NCBI GenBank assembly: GCA_003646525.1
Contig: QMKU01000045.1
Location: 1 to 8,306 of the forward strand
Reading direction: 5' to 3'
Length of the DNA stretch: 8,306 nucleotides
DNA from: Campylobacterota bacterium
GTDB taxonomy: Bacteria > Campylobacterota > Campylobacteria > Campylobacterales > Sulfurovaceae
Part shown: positions 1-5,919 of the stretch, one piece after another
Numbering within the stretch: position 1 is the first letter of the stretch
Layout of the letters: each line of letters begins with the position of its first letter
Notes under the pieces: model-generated
Database searches by the model: none
What the model saw: the letters and a program-made list of their open reading frames with translations, nothing else
Told to the model about the DNA's origin: nothing
Translations under genes and position numbers: made by a program

Positions 1-8
1 GAAAAATA

Positions 9-62
9 GTGCCAAGAAAACCCCGTATAGAAATACCAGGTTACTATCACACTAAATTTTAA
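9..62 (+). pseudogene. N-terminal remnant of a REP-associated (Y1/IS200-like) transposase
   Basis: Reading forward from the GTG at 9-11 gives MPRKPRIEIPGYYHTKF and then a TAA stop at 60-62. The first 14 residues match the characteristic start of REP-associated tyrosine transposases (RAYT, Y1_Tnp domain), whose N-terminus typically runs M-[AP]-R-[KP]-x-R-I-E-x-P-G-x-Y-H-[IV]-x-N-R-G. The match stops after Tyr-His, just where the sequence changes to the ctaaatttt motif that recurs in the adjoining tandem repeat. The catalytic HUH and Tyr residues of the family lie beyond this point and are absent, so this fragment cannot be active. It is the only plus-strand coding trace in the window. Seen directly: the reading frame and the stop. 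Known for the family: the N-terminal motif. Inferred: deletion or recombination at the repeat removed the rest. Confidence 0.6.
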
Positions 63-73
63 AGATTAGTGGT

Positions 74-129
74 TTGTGACCTGACCCTAAATTTTTGTGA
101 CCTGACCCTAAATTTTGACCCTAAATTTT
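74..129. repeat. 21-bp tandem repeat, two exact copies plus a partial copy
   Basis: Positions 74-94 and 95-115 are identical 21-bp units with the core GTGACCTGACCC followed by TAAATTT. A shortened third copy at 117-129 keeps only GACCCTAAATTTT. The ctaaatttt tail also occurs at 52-60, exactly where the transposase fragment loses its family match. A related but diverged stretch, TGTGTCTACCCACTAC, follows at 135-150. The units adjoin a RAYT remnant, and RAYT transposases are known to be associated with short repeated sequences, so these may be decayed copies of its cognate repeat. That link is an inference; the repetition itself is plain in the sequence. Confidence 0.85.
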
Positions 130-155
130 CAATATGTGTCTACCCACTACTTAAG

Positions 156-461
156 TTAAGAATTGTCCCCAATTTGTTTTGTAACTAATTCATCAACTTC
201 TTTTTCAGTTATATTGACTAGTTTACTTTTGTCATAAATATATAATAGGTGTAGTTCATTTTCAATTATTTCTAAATAGCTTATCAGTCTATAATCAGCA
301 CTTCTACCTTTGTTTTTATCACTATTTGCTACTCTTACTTTAAATACATTTGATTTTAGTTCTGTTCCTAGATCTTCTTTTGAATTTATGGAATTTAAAA
401 AATCTTTAATATCTAAATCTATATTTTTATATAACTCTTGTTCTGCTGTGTATTTATGCAT
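156..461 (-). CDS. RelE/HigB-like toxin of a putative type II toxin-antitoxin pair
   Basis: This 101-residue protein has the small size and pattern of RelE/HigB-type mRNA-interferase toxins. The centre reads KVRVANSDKNKGRSADYRLISYL (about residues 41-63), and then LLYIYDKSKLVNITEKEV (about 72-89) follows. Family members typically carry K-[IVL]-R-[IVL]-x-N-S-x-x-x-K-G-[KR]-S-G-G-[FY]-R-[VL]-I-[YT]-Y, then L-[LY]-x-I-Y-x-K-S-[ED]-x-x-[ND]-I. Here the usual Gly-Gly after Ser is Ala-Asp, which may reflect a diverged or weakened toxin. If active, it would cleave or block mRNA translation in the cytoplasm. It starts at the ATG at 461-459 inside the 3' end of the upstream gene (8-nt overlap, ATGCATAA), the usual antitoxin-then-toxin coupling. 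The gene is much richer in A and T than the polysaccharide genes. Family assignment is by motif only, and no toxicity can be inferred. Confidence 0.6.
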   Translation of the reverse strand: MHKYTAEQELYKNIDLDIKDFLNSINSKEDLGTELKSNVFKVRVANSDKNKGRSADYRLISYLEIIENELHLLYIYDKSKLVNITEKEVDELVTKQIGDNS

Positions 462-684
462 CTTGAATAGTTACAGTGGTTGAAGTTCTGTGGCCTAAAC
501 CATTTTTTGCATCTTTTAAACTATCACCTATCATAGATAAATCATTTAATACTTCATCGTCATATGTAGTTTTTTTATCGTCTATGATTTTATAATCATT
601 AATCATATTATCTTTTTTAAATAAATTTAACAGTTCTAAAAAGATAGCTGATTTTACACTATTGACATCTATTTGAAGTTGCAT
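454..684 (-). CDS. Small hypothetical protein, putative antitoxin paired with the RelE-like gene
   Basis: This 76-residue protein has no domain I can name. It begins MQLQIDVNSV, continues with a lysine- and aspartate-rich, probably helical middle (LLNLFKKDNMINDYKI, about 19-34), and ends with a Gly-Leu-Gly-His-Arg segment before TVTIQDA. The antitoxin role is inferred from position: it lies directly upstream of the toxin-like gene, overlaps it by 8 nt and is similarly small, which is the standard layout of type II modules. The ATG at 684-682 is preceded by a good ribosome-binding site (AAAAGGAAATAAA then ATG). The AT-rich upstream sequence offers possible -10 elements (TAAAAT or TATTAT near 700-709) but no convincing -35. 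It may be transcribed from the promoter of the YefM-like gene 68 nt upstream. No DNA-binding motif (ribbon-helix-helix, HTH or AbrB) is obvious. Confidence 0.5.
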   Translation of the reverse strand: MQLQIDVNSVKSAIFLELLNLFKKDNMINDYKIIDDKKTTYDDEVLNDLSMIGDSLKDAKNGLGHRTSTTVTIQDA

Positions 685-709
685 TTTATTTCCTTTTTAT
701 AATATTTTA

Positions 710-772
710 TCAAAATAATTTGAAATTAAAGATTTTATGATTATATTTTGGGTTAAAGAGGTACATTGTAAT
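710..772 (-). pseudogene. Out-of-frame C-terminal remnant of the YefM-like antitoxin
   Basis: In the +1 frame relative to the YefM-like gene, the sequence reads ITMYLFNPKYNHKIFNFKLF and then TGA at 712-710. The TMYLFNPKYN stretch resembles the segment that follows the SLE[DE]Y motif in Phd/YefM antitoxins, which in E. coli YefM reads ETAYLLRSPANARRL. Joining it to the upstream frame needs a net gain of about 4 nt near 770-776. The match is short and could be chance, and even if real the remnant ends early and has decayed. Confidence 0.35.
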
Positions 773-920
773 ATGCTTGTTCTCTGTTATAATCTTCCAA
801 AGATATTACTACAAAAGCATCACCATTTTTTCTACTAACTGTAAGTGCTTCATGGTTATTGATAGTCTTATCCACATGATATTTCAAATTAGCATGAAAT
901 TGATTGACTGAAAGTGTCAT
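753..920 (-). CDS. Phd/YefM-family antitoxin, C-terminally truncated
   Basis: This 55-codon gene begins at the ATG at 920-918 and ends with TAA at 755-753. The product starts MTLSVNQFHANLKYHVDK, continues through HEALTVSRKNGDAFVVISLE (residues 23-42) and ends DYNREQAYYNVPL. This is the N-terminal DNA-binding fold of Phd/YefM antitoxins: the Ser-x-x-x-x-x-x-Asn-Leu opening, the [ILV]-x-[RK]-x-[NG]-G-x-x-[VF]-V-[VL] strand pair and the SLEDY motif. Intact YefM proteins are about 80-90 residues long and continue with a toxin-neutralising tail starting near E-T-x-Y-[LV]-L. Here the frame runs into VPL-stop, while a +1 frame carries a possible remnant of that tail. No YoeB toxin follows; the next genes are an unrelated-looking pair. 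A strong promoter and ribosome-binding site (AAGGAG, 5 nt from the ATG) suggest it is still expressed. It could be an orphan regulator that can bind DNA but not a toxin. Confidence 0.65.
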   Translation of the reverse strand: MTLSVNQFHANLKYHVDKTINNHEALTVSRKNGDAFVVISLEDYNREQAYYNVPL

Positions 921-925
921 AAAAA

Positions 926-967
926 CTCCTTTTTATAAAGTGTACTCTAATGCGGTATAATTGTCAA
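926..967 (-). promoter_or_regulatory. Sigma70-like promoter and ribosome-binding site of the YefM-like gene
   Basis: On the minus strand a perfect -35 TTGACA (967-962) is separated by exactly 17 nt from a -10 of TACACT (944-939), which matches TATAAT at four of six positions. The ribosome-binding site AAGGAG (931-926) sits 5 nt from the ATG at 920. A start point about 7 nt past the -10 would fall near 932, so the leader would be only about a dozen bases, with the Shine-Dalgarno almost at the 5' end. An imperfect palindrome (AGTGTACT at 939-946 on the plus strand, central G-T mismatch) overlaps the -10. YefM-type repressors use TGTAC-containing operators, so it is a candidate autoregulatory site. 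The operator suggestion is weak; the promoter itself is strong. Confidence 0.65.
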
Positions 968-1013
968 GAATAGACAAAAATCCTCCAGTGCTAAAATCCA
1001 TAAATTACTTCTG

Positions 1014-1034
1014 TAAAATAATGATAGACATTAT
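1014..1034 (-). terminator. Weak candidate terminator after the polysaccharide operon
   Basis: A perfect 6-bp stem (1018-1023 with 1029-1034, ATAATG/CATTAT) has a 5-nt loop and is followed on the minus strand by TTTA. It lies about 35 nt past the stop of the last polysaccharide gene, a sensible place for a terminator. The stem is short, holds a single G-C pair, and its T-run is poor, so it may not terminate by itself. No better hairpin was seen between 921 and 1068. Confidence 0.25.
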
Positions 1035-1068
1035 ACTATGAAAACGATTAGGGCAGATCTATGGATAA

Positions 1069-2640
1069 CTACTTGAAAGGAATATACTCTGGAAAGTCCT
1101 TGGGTGTCTCAAATATAATCGTATGAAAATCAGCTTGACCTTTTCGGCGTAACTCTTCTTGGAAATCTTCTAATGAGACATATTCTCTGCGACCCCACCA
1201 AAATACTTTTTCACGATAGGCAAGCAAGAGAACTATGGCGATATCTGGTCTGGCGTAGTAGACGATCAATTTGCCGTCATCAAATCTTTTTTTGTATTGC
1301 TTGAGCTCTTTGCCAAGTATCTCTATCTCTTTGTCGTTGAGATTGAACCCAAGGGTTTTTTGGTCAAAACTTTGCATGACTGAATAAATGTTCTTGGCGT
1401 AATTATGTGTCGCCGAGAAGTACTTGGAGTAGAGTAGGGTCAAGAGGAGGACGGTGACTATAGCAAGATTGAGAGAGAGTAAGTGATGTTTTTTTAGTGT
1501 GAGATGGATAAAGTAATAGAGTGTCACAGGAAGAAGCACAAAAAGTGATGCACTAAAATAGAGTCGATGTACGACATTCATTCTCGTAGCAACAGCCGCT
1601 AGTCCACCGGTCAAAGTGGTGAGAGGAATCAGTACAAAAAGTGAAGTAACAAAGAGAAAAAGAAACATTTTCCGATCAACTTTTGGGTGATTGTTTTGTC
1701 CTCTTTTTAGTCTCAGAAAGAGAAGCATAACTAGACCAAGAAGGAGAGTCACTTTCATCAGCTCATTGATAACTGCTCCTGATCTATTGGCTCCTGATAT
1801 GAGCTCTTGCCCTTGTATTACAATCGTTGCATAGAGTTCAGAAAAATGAAAGTGGCGTAGATGATCAAAGAGTTGAGATTGTTCTGGTTGATACTGTTTT
1901 GTGAAATAGAGTAGTAGCACTGTGGCAGGAATAACTATGGCGTAATATTGTCTGACAAATGTAATGATCTTTCGCCAAAATAGCAGAGAGAGTATCAGTA
2001 GATACATGACATAATAGAGATATTCCATAGAGTGCATTCTCAAAATCAACAGTGAAATGAGAATAACTTGAATGAGATAAAAAGCTTTGAGTTTCCAAGA
2101 GATGGGCTCAAAGAGCAGGATGATCGTCAGCGCCAAAATATACCAGAATAGTGGTAGAGTGATTTGATATCCTATAGAGTACCAAAGAGTCCAGACGAGA
2201 TGATAATGCATAGAGAAGGTTGCAAAAATAGTGAACCAAATCAGGGTAGACCAATATGCCATATAGCGTAGAGAGAAGAGGTCAATATGTGTAAAAATAT
2301 GTCTGATAATGACTTTGCTAAAAAGGTAGATAGCAAAAAAACTGAATAAGATTTGTGTGGTATGAATGATCTTTGCCCTGAGAAAAATTTGACTTGGATC
2401 TATAGAGAAAAAAACAAATGCCTTTCGCCAAAAGCTATGCCAGATACTTCTTTCGAGTGGTATGTTGGCAAGTCTAAATTCGTCTATCGCTATGAGGTGT
2501 TCCCACATATCATAAGGATAACGAAGAAAAGGCTGGGTAGCAAAGAGTGCTCCGAGTGTTGCAAAAAGCAGAAGATAGTAAAAAATTGTTTTTTTATCTA
2601 TATAGTTTTTGTCTCTAGGGATGATTACATTATCGCTCAA
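1069..2640 (-). CDS. Multi-spanning membrane protein, unidentified, possible polysaccharide polymerase or GT-C-like glycosyltransferase
   Basis: This 523-residue integral membrane protein has roughly 11 hydrophobic segments (about 18-36, 91-112, 126-143, 156-177, 184-200, 206-222, 232-247, 296-310, 325-342, 359-380, 386-405). A C-terminal soluble domain of about 115 residues follows. Segment 1 leads into a long polar loop with YPYDMWEH (Asp44, Glu47, His48). An acidic residue in the first external loop is typical of GT-C glycosyltransferases, but the overall family is not one I recognise. Other polar spots that could be functional are RMHSMEY (201-207) and RMNVVHR (353-359). It is too large and has too many spans to be the missing Wzm permease. 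The TTG start at 2640 is chosen because an in-frame TGA lies two codons upstream and no later start precedes the first membrane segment. It overlaps wzt by 11 nt, so the two are probably translationally coupled. A role in assembly or modification of the exported glycan is inferred from context only. Confidence 0.7.
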   Translation of the reverse strand: MSDNVIIPRDKNYIDKKTIFYYLLLFATLGALFATQPFLRYPYDMWEHLIAIDEFRLANIPLERSIWHSFWRKAFVFFSIDPSQIFLRAKIIHTTQILFSFFAIYLFSKVIIRHIFTHIDLFSLRYMAYWSTLIWFTIFATFSMHYHLVWTLWYSIGYQITLPLFWYILALTIILLFEPISWKLKAFYLIQVILISLLILRMHSMEYLYYVMYLLILSLLFWRKIITFVRQYYAIVIPATVLLLYFTKQYQPEQSQLFDHLRHFHFSELYATIVIQGQELISGANRSGAVINELMKVTLLLGLVMLLFLRLKRGQNNHPKVDRKMFLFLFVTSLFVLIPLTTLTGGLAAVATRMNVVHRLYFSASLFVLLPVTLYYFIHLTLKKHHLLSLNLAIVTVLLLTLLYSKYFSATHNYAKNIYSVMQSFDQKTLGFNLNDKEIEILGKELKQYKKRFDDGKLIVYYARPDIAIVLLLAYREKVFWWGRREYVSLEDFQEELRRKGQADFHTIIFETPKDFPEYIPFK

Positions 2641-3919
2641 CTGTCACTTCACTTCCTAGATCAAAAAAGCCAACCATCTCTGCTCCGCCTATGATCTCAA
2701 ATAAGATACAATCATAGAGTCTGTTATATACTTCGACTCCATTTTGATTGATCGTGACACAGCCTAGAGAGAGGGCATAAGCTCCTGGTCGTAGGTTCAA
2801 TTCTTGTTTGAAGCGTATCTCGACCTCTTCACCCTCTGTGTATGAGCCAGTCTCTATGGATTTCATCAGTGTATTAGTACCTGTGATTTCCAAGCCCTTT
2901 GAGTCTTTGATGCTATAGGCAACGATAGGAGCAATGATTTTGTCATTAAATCTGATCTTGACAACAATATCGCAGATACTATTGTGATCAAAGAGTGTCA
3001 TTGGCATAGCAGATTTATCCAGTATACCATAATCATAAATGAGAGCTTTCTTGTTTCCGTACTCAAGCATTTCACTATTTGAGGGGAAAGAGTTTTTAAA
3101 AAGTTGACCACTAGGATATTTTGCACTCTCTTGATTTTCATTTTGGTCTTTGTCTGGGTAAAAGTTTCCAGTCAAGAGTTTCTTGAAGACATCTACAGCC
3201 TCTTTGGAACTGCTGTCACAGATTTTTTCTCCTGCATCTATCACGATACCTCGATTGCAATAGCGAATAACGGTATCAAGTGCATGGGTGACAAAAAGTA
3301 TCGTTCTGCCTTGTTCTTGAAACTCTTGGAATTTTTTGAAACACTTCATTTGAAATGCCATATCCCCTACACTGAGTGCTTCGTCAATGATAAGAATATC
3401 AGGTTCTACATTGATAGAGACGGAGAATGCAAGTCTGGCAAACATGCCTGAGCTGTACATTTTGACAGGCTGATGGATGAATTCACCAATGTCGGCAAAT
3501 TCCAATATAGCATCGATTTTACTATGCATCTCTTCGTCCGTGAAGCCCATGAGTGTTCCATTGAGGTAGATATTTTCCAAGCCTGTCATTTCGGGGTTGA
3601 ACCCAGCACCAAGCTCCAACAGGGAGGCGATGCGACCATTGACTTGAATACTCCCTAGACTAGGGGTCAAAACACCGGTAATCATCTTGAGGAGTGTTGA
3701 TTTTCCAGCACCATTTTTGCCTATGATACCGATAGTCTCACCTTTGTAGATATCGATAGTTACATTTTTCATCGCATAGAAATCATGGTGATAGGATTTT
3801 TTAAAAGGATTGAGTGCCTCTTTGAACCGATCTTGAGGCTTGTCATAAAGTGAGTATCTTTTGGTCAGTTTGGAAATTTTGATCGCCATGTTTTTATCAG
3901 ATGATATATTTTTTTTCAT
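2630..3919 (-). CDS. wzt: Wzt-type ABC transporter ATP-binding protein with C-terminal glycan-binding domain
   Basis: The 429-residue protein is the ATPase of an ABC-2 exporter that moves undecaprenyl-linked O-antigen or similar glycan across the inner membrane. The nucleotide-binding domain shows Walker A GKNGAGKST (67-75), an ABC signature of the polysaccharide-exporter type with YSSGM (155-159), Walker B DILIIDE (174-180) and the H-loop His212. After a linker (about 250-285) a beta-rich region (about 288-425) ends CILFEIIGGAEMVGFFDLGS, as in the Wzt C-terminal domain that recognises the glycan's non-reducing end in E. coli O8/O9a. The family usually has 400-430 residues when this domain is present. 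The ATG at 3919 is preferred over Met11 because a GGCGA-like site lies upstream and none precedes Met11. It follows rfbA after 17 nt. The partner permease Wzm, often next door, is not in the window. If the C-domain works as in E. coli, the exported glycan should carry a terminal modification, but no capping enzyme is seen here. Confidence 0.92.
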   Translation of the reverse strand: MKKNISSDKNMAIKISKLTKRYSLYDKPQDRFKEALNPFKKSYHHDFYAMKNVTIDIYKGETIGIIGKNGAGKSTLLKMITGVLTPSLGSIQVNGRIASLLELGAGFNPEMTGLENIYLNGTLMGFTDEEMHSKIDAILEFADIGEFIHQPVKMYSSGMFARLAFSVSINVEPDILIIDEALSVGDMAFQMKCFKKFQEFQEQGRTILFVTHALDTVIRYCNRGIVIDAGEKICDSSSKEAVDVFKKLLTGNFYPDKDQNENQESAKYPSGQLFKNSFPSNSEMLEYGNKKALIYDYGILDKSAMPMTLFDHNSICDIVVKIRFNDKIIAPIVAYSIKDSKGLEITGTNTLMKSIETGSYTEGEEVEIRFKQELNLRPGAYALSLGCVTINQNGVEVYNRLYDCILFEIIGGAEMVGFFDLGSEVTVER

Positions 3920-3936
3920 TTTTTACATTCGCCTAA

Positions 3937-4827
3937 CTATCTTGCGACCTGTCCCTCTTCGGCACGACGAAGTAGATATTTACCATACTGGTTTTTCAGT
4001 AGAGGCTGAGCAAGTGTGATAAGCTCTTCTCTGTCGATATAGCCCATTTCAAATGCGATCTCTTCGATACAAGCGACTTTGAGACTCTGTCTTTTTTCTA
4101 TTGTTTGGATGAAGAGAGAGGCATCTATGAGGCTCTCATGTGTCCCTGTGTCTAACCATGCATAGCCTCTTCCGAGTAGTTCAACCTTGAGTCTTTTTTC
4201 ATCTAAATAATCTTGATTTAGTGTTGTGATCTCCAGTTCTCCCCTGTCGCTTGGTTTGACTTGTTTGGCTTTTTTGACGACATCGTTGGGGTAGAAGTAG
4301 AGCCCTACAACTGCATAGTTGGATTTTGGTTTTTTTGGTTTTTCTTCGATACTGATCGCATTGCCATCCCTGTCAAAATCCACAACACCATAACGATCAG
4401 GATCACTGACATGATACCCAAAGACTGTTGCTTTATTATATTTTTTTGCATTTTTGACAGAGCTATCGAGTATATCGATGAGCCCCTGTCCATAGAAGAT
4501 GTTGTCTCCCAATACTAATGCGACATCATCATCACCTATGAATGTTTCACCTAGGATAAAAGCTTCCGCCAATCCATCTGGGGAGGGTTGTACAATGTAG
4601 CTGAATTGCATACCAATATCTGACCCACTGCCCAAAAGCCTCTCAAAACGAGGTAGATCTTCGGATGTCGAAATGATCAAAACCTCAGTGATTCCTGCCA
4701 ACATCAAGACGGATAGTGGATAATAGATCATTGGTTTGTCATAGATGGGTACAAGTTGTTTGCTGATACCTTTGGTGATAGGGTAGAGTCTGGTTCCTGA
4801 TCCTCCTGCTAAAATAATCCCTTTCAT
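3937..4827 (-). CDS. rfbA: Glucose-1-phosphate thymidylyltransferase (RfbA/RmlA)
   Basis: This cytoplasmic enzyme joins dTTP and glucose-1-phosphate to give dTDP-glucose and pyrophosphate, the first step towards dTDP-6-deoxyhexoses such as rhamnose. The product has 296 residues, the normal size for the short RmlA form. It opens [18 protein letters not shown] with the nucleotidyltransferase signature GGSGTR (8-13). The usual features follow: [17 protein letters not shown] (22-38), [10 protein letters not shown] (80-89), the metal-binding Asp in VLGDN (Asp108), EEKP, RGELEIT and [12 protein letters not shown]. The start is the ATG at 4827, whose ATGA overlaps the rfbB stop by 4 nt. A longer frame reaching 4884 would add 19 non-homologous residues that lie inside rfbB, so it is rejected. 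The upstream GGGGG stretch is a weak ribosome-binding site, consistent with translational coupling to rfbB. Confidence 0.96.
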   Translation of the reverse strand: MKGIILAGGSGTRLYPITKGISKQLVPIYDKPMIYYPLSVLMLAGITEVLIISTSEDLPRFERLLGSGSDIGMQFSYIVQPSPDGLAEAFILGETFIGDDDVALVLGDNIFYGQGLIDILDSSVKNAKKYNKATVFGYHVSDPDRYGVVDFDRDGNAISIEEKPKKPKSNYAVVGLYFYPNDVVKKAKQVKPSDRGELEITTLNQDYLDEKRLKVELLGRGYAWLDTGTHESLIDASLFIQTIEKRQSLKVACIEEIAFEMGYIDREELITLAQPLLKNQYGKYLLRRAEEGQVAR

Positions 4828-5876
4828 GAGCTGACCCCCAACCGTTCTCTTTGGTAGCTGCCATCTTGAACTGCATGCCACCAATCACTATTTTCAAGAT
4901 ACCATTGAACAGTTTTTTCCAAACCAGTTTCAAATGTCTCTTTTGGTTCCCATCCTAGCTCTCTGGCGATTTTGGAAGCATCAATAGCATAGCGAATATC
5001 ATGACCAGGACGATCAGTGACAAAAGTGATGAGGTTTTTGTAGGGTTTATCGGCAGGGACTTTTTTGTCAAGAATATCACAGATAGTTTCCACGACATCA
5101 ATATTTTGTTTTTCGTTATGTCCACCGATATTATAAGTCTCAGCTACCTTGCCTTGTGTTGCGACGATGACTAGTGCCCGTGCATGATCTTCGACATAAA
5201 GCCAATCTCTGATCTGCTCCCCTTTGCCATATACAGGAAGTGCTTTGCCTTCGAGTGCATTGAGGATGATCAAAGGGATGAGCTTTTCAGGGAAATGATA
5301 AGGACCATAGTTGTTGGAGCAGTTGGTGACTAGCGTAGGTAAGCCATAAGTTCTTTGCCAAGCTCTCACAAGATGGTCAGAGCTGGCTTTGGAGGCAGAG
5401 TAGGGGGAGCTTGGTGCGTATGGTGTGGTTTCGGTGAAGAGATCATCGGTACCTTCCAAATCACCATAGACTTCATCTGTCGAGATATGATGAAAGCGAA
5501 AACCCTCTTTTTTTTCTTGATCTAGTCCTATCCAATAAGCTCTTGCTTGATCGAGGAGTGTGTAAGTTCCCAAGATATTGGTGTGGATAAATTCACCTGG
5601 CCCATCGATCGAACGATCAACATGGGATTCTGCTGCTAAATGCATGACGATATCAGGTTGATGTTTATCATAGACAGCCTTGATAGCTTTTGCATCACAA
5701 ATATCTACCTGTTCAAACGCATATCGATCAGAATGACTGATACTTTCTAGGGAGTCTAAATTGCCAGCATATGTCAGTTTGTCAACATTCACAATAGAAT
5801 GATCACTCTCATTGATCAAATGTCTGATGACAGCTGAGCCAATAAACCCAGCACCACCTGTAACTAAAAATTTCAT
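4824..5876 (-). CDS. rfbB: dTDP-glucose 4,6-dehydratase (RfbB/RmlB)
   Basis: This NAD-dependent extended short-chain dehydrogenase converts dTDP-glucose to dTDP-4-dehydro-6-deoxyglucose. The 350-residue product matches the usual length. The Rossmann motif GGAGFIG lies at 7-13. [12 protein letters not shown] (80-91), the catalytic triplet Thr133-Asp134-Glu135 in STDEVYGDL, the YxxxK pair Tyr159/Lys163, [18 protein letters not shown] (185-202) and [11 protein letters not shown] (221-231) are all diagnostic of RmlB. The ATG at 5876 has an AAAGGA ribosome-binding site 9 nt upstream. It lies 43 nt after the PMM/PGM gene, with no terminator in the gap, and overlaps rfbA by 4 nt. The product can go to RmlC/RmlD for rhamnose or to aminotransferases and other enzymes for sugars such as Qui4N or Fuc3N. 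None of those genes is in the window, so the final sugar is unknown. Confidence 0.97.
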   Translation of the reverse strand: MKFLVTGGAGFIGSAVIRHLINESDHSIVNVDKLTYAGNLDSLESISHSDRYAFEQVDICDAKAIKAVYDKHQPDIVMHLAAESHVDRSIDGPGEFIHTNILGTYTLLDQARAYWIGLDQEKKEGFRFHHISTDEVYGDLEGTDDLFTETTPYAPSSPYSASKASSDHLVRAWQRTYGLPTLVTNCSNNYGPYHFPEKLIPLIILNALEGKALPVYGKGEQIRDWLYVEDHARALVIVATQGKVAETYNIGGHNEKQNIDVVETICDILDKKVPADKPYKNLITFVTDRPGHDIRYAIDASKIARELGWEPKETFETGLEKTVQWYLENSDWWHAVQDGSYQRERLGVSS

Positions 5877-5919
5877 AATATGCTATCCTTTCTTTCGTGT
5901 GTGCACTCTATTCCAAGAT

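Noticed and set aside
74..129. CRISPR array
   Set aside because: The units are directly contiguous with no spacers, and no cas gene is present.
67..149. Inverted repeat TAGTGG/CCACTA flanking the tandem repeats as element ends
   Set aside because: Only 6 bp match, which is expected by chance in such AT-rich sequence. No target duplication was seen.
1865..2098. Minus-strand open frame inside the membrane-protein gene
   Set aside because: It is an alternative frame of a long, clearly coding hydrophobic gene, with no recognisable motif or ribosome-binding site.
1069..2640. Membrane protein as the missing Wzm permease
   Set aside because: Wzm proteins have about 260 residues and six spans. This one has 523 residues, about 11 spans and a soluble C-terminal domain.
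2353..2694. Plus-strand open frame of 113 codons across the membrane protein/wzt junction
   Set aside because: It is antisense to two well-supported genes, rich in residues expected from a shadow frame, and shows no domain.
3104..3658. Two plus-strand open frames opposite wzt
   Set aside because: They lie antisense to the conserved ATPase and its linker, with no family resemblance.
4261..4518. Plus- and minus-strand small frames inside rfbA
   Set aside because: They are shadows of rfbA, which has complete family motifs across the same stretch.
4828..4884. Longer rfbA start adding 19 residues
   Set aside because: The extra residues lie inside rfbB in another frame and have no RmlA homology. 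The family N-terminus [13 protein letters not shown] begins exactly at the ATG at 4827.
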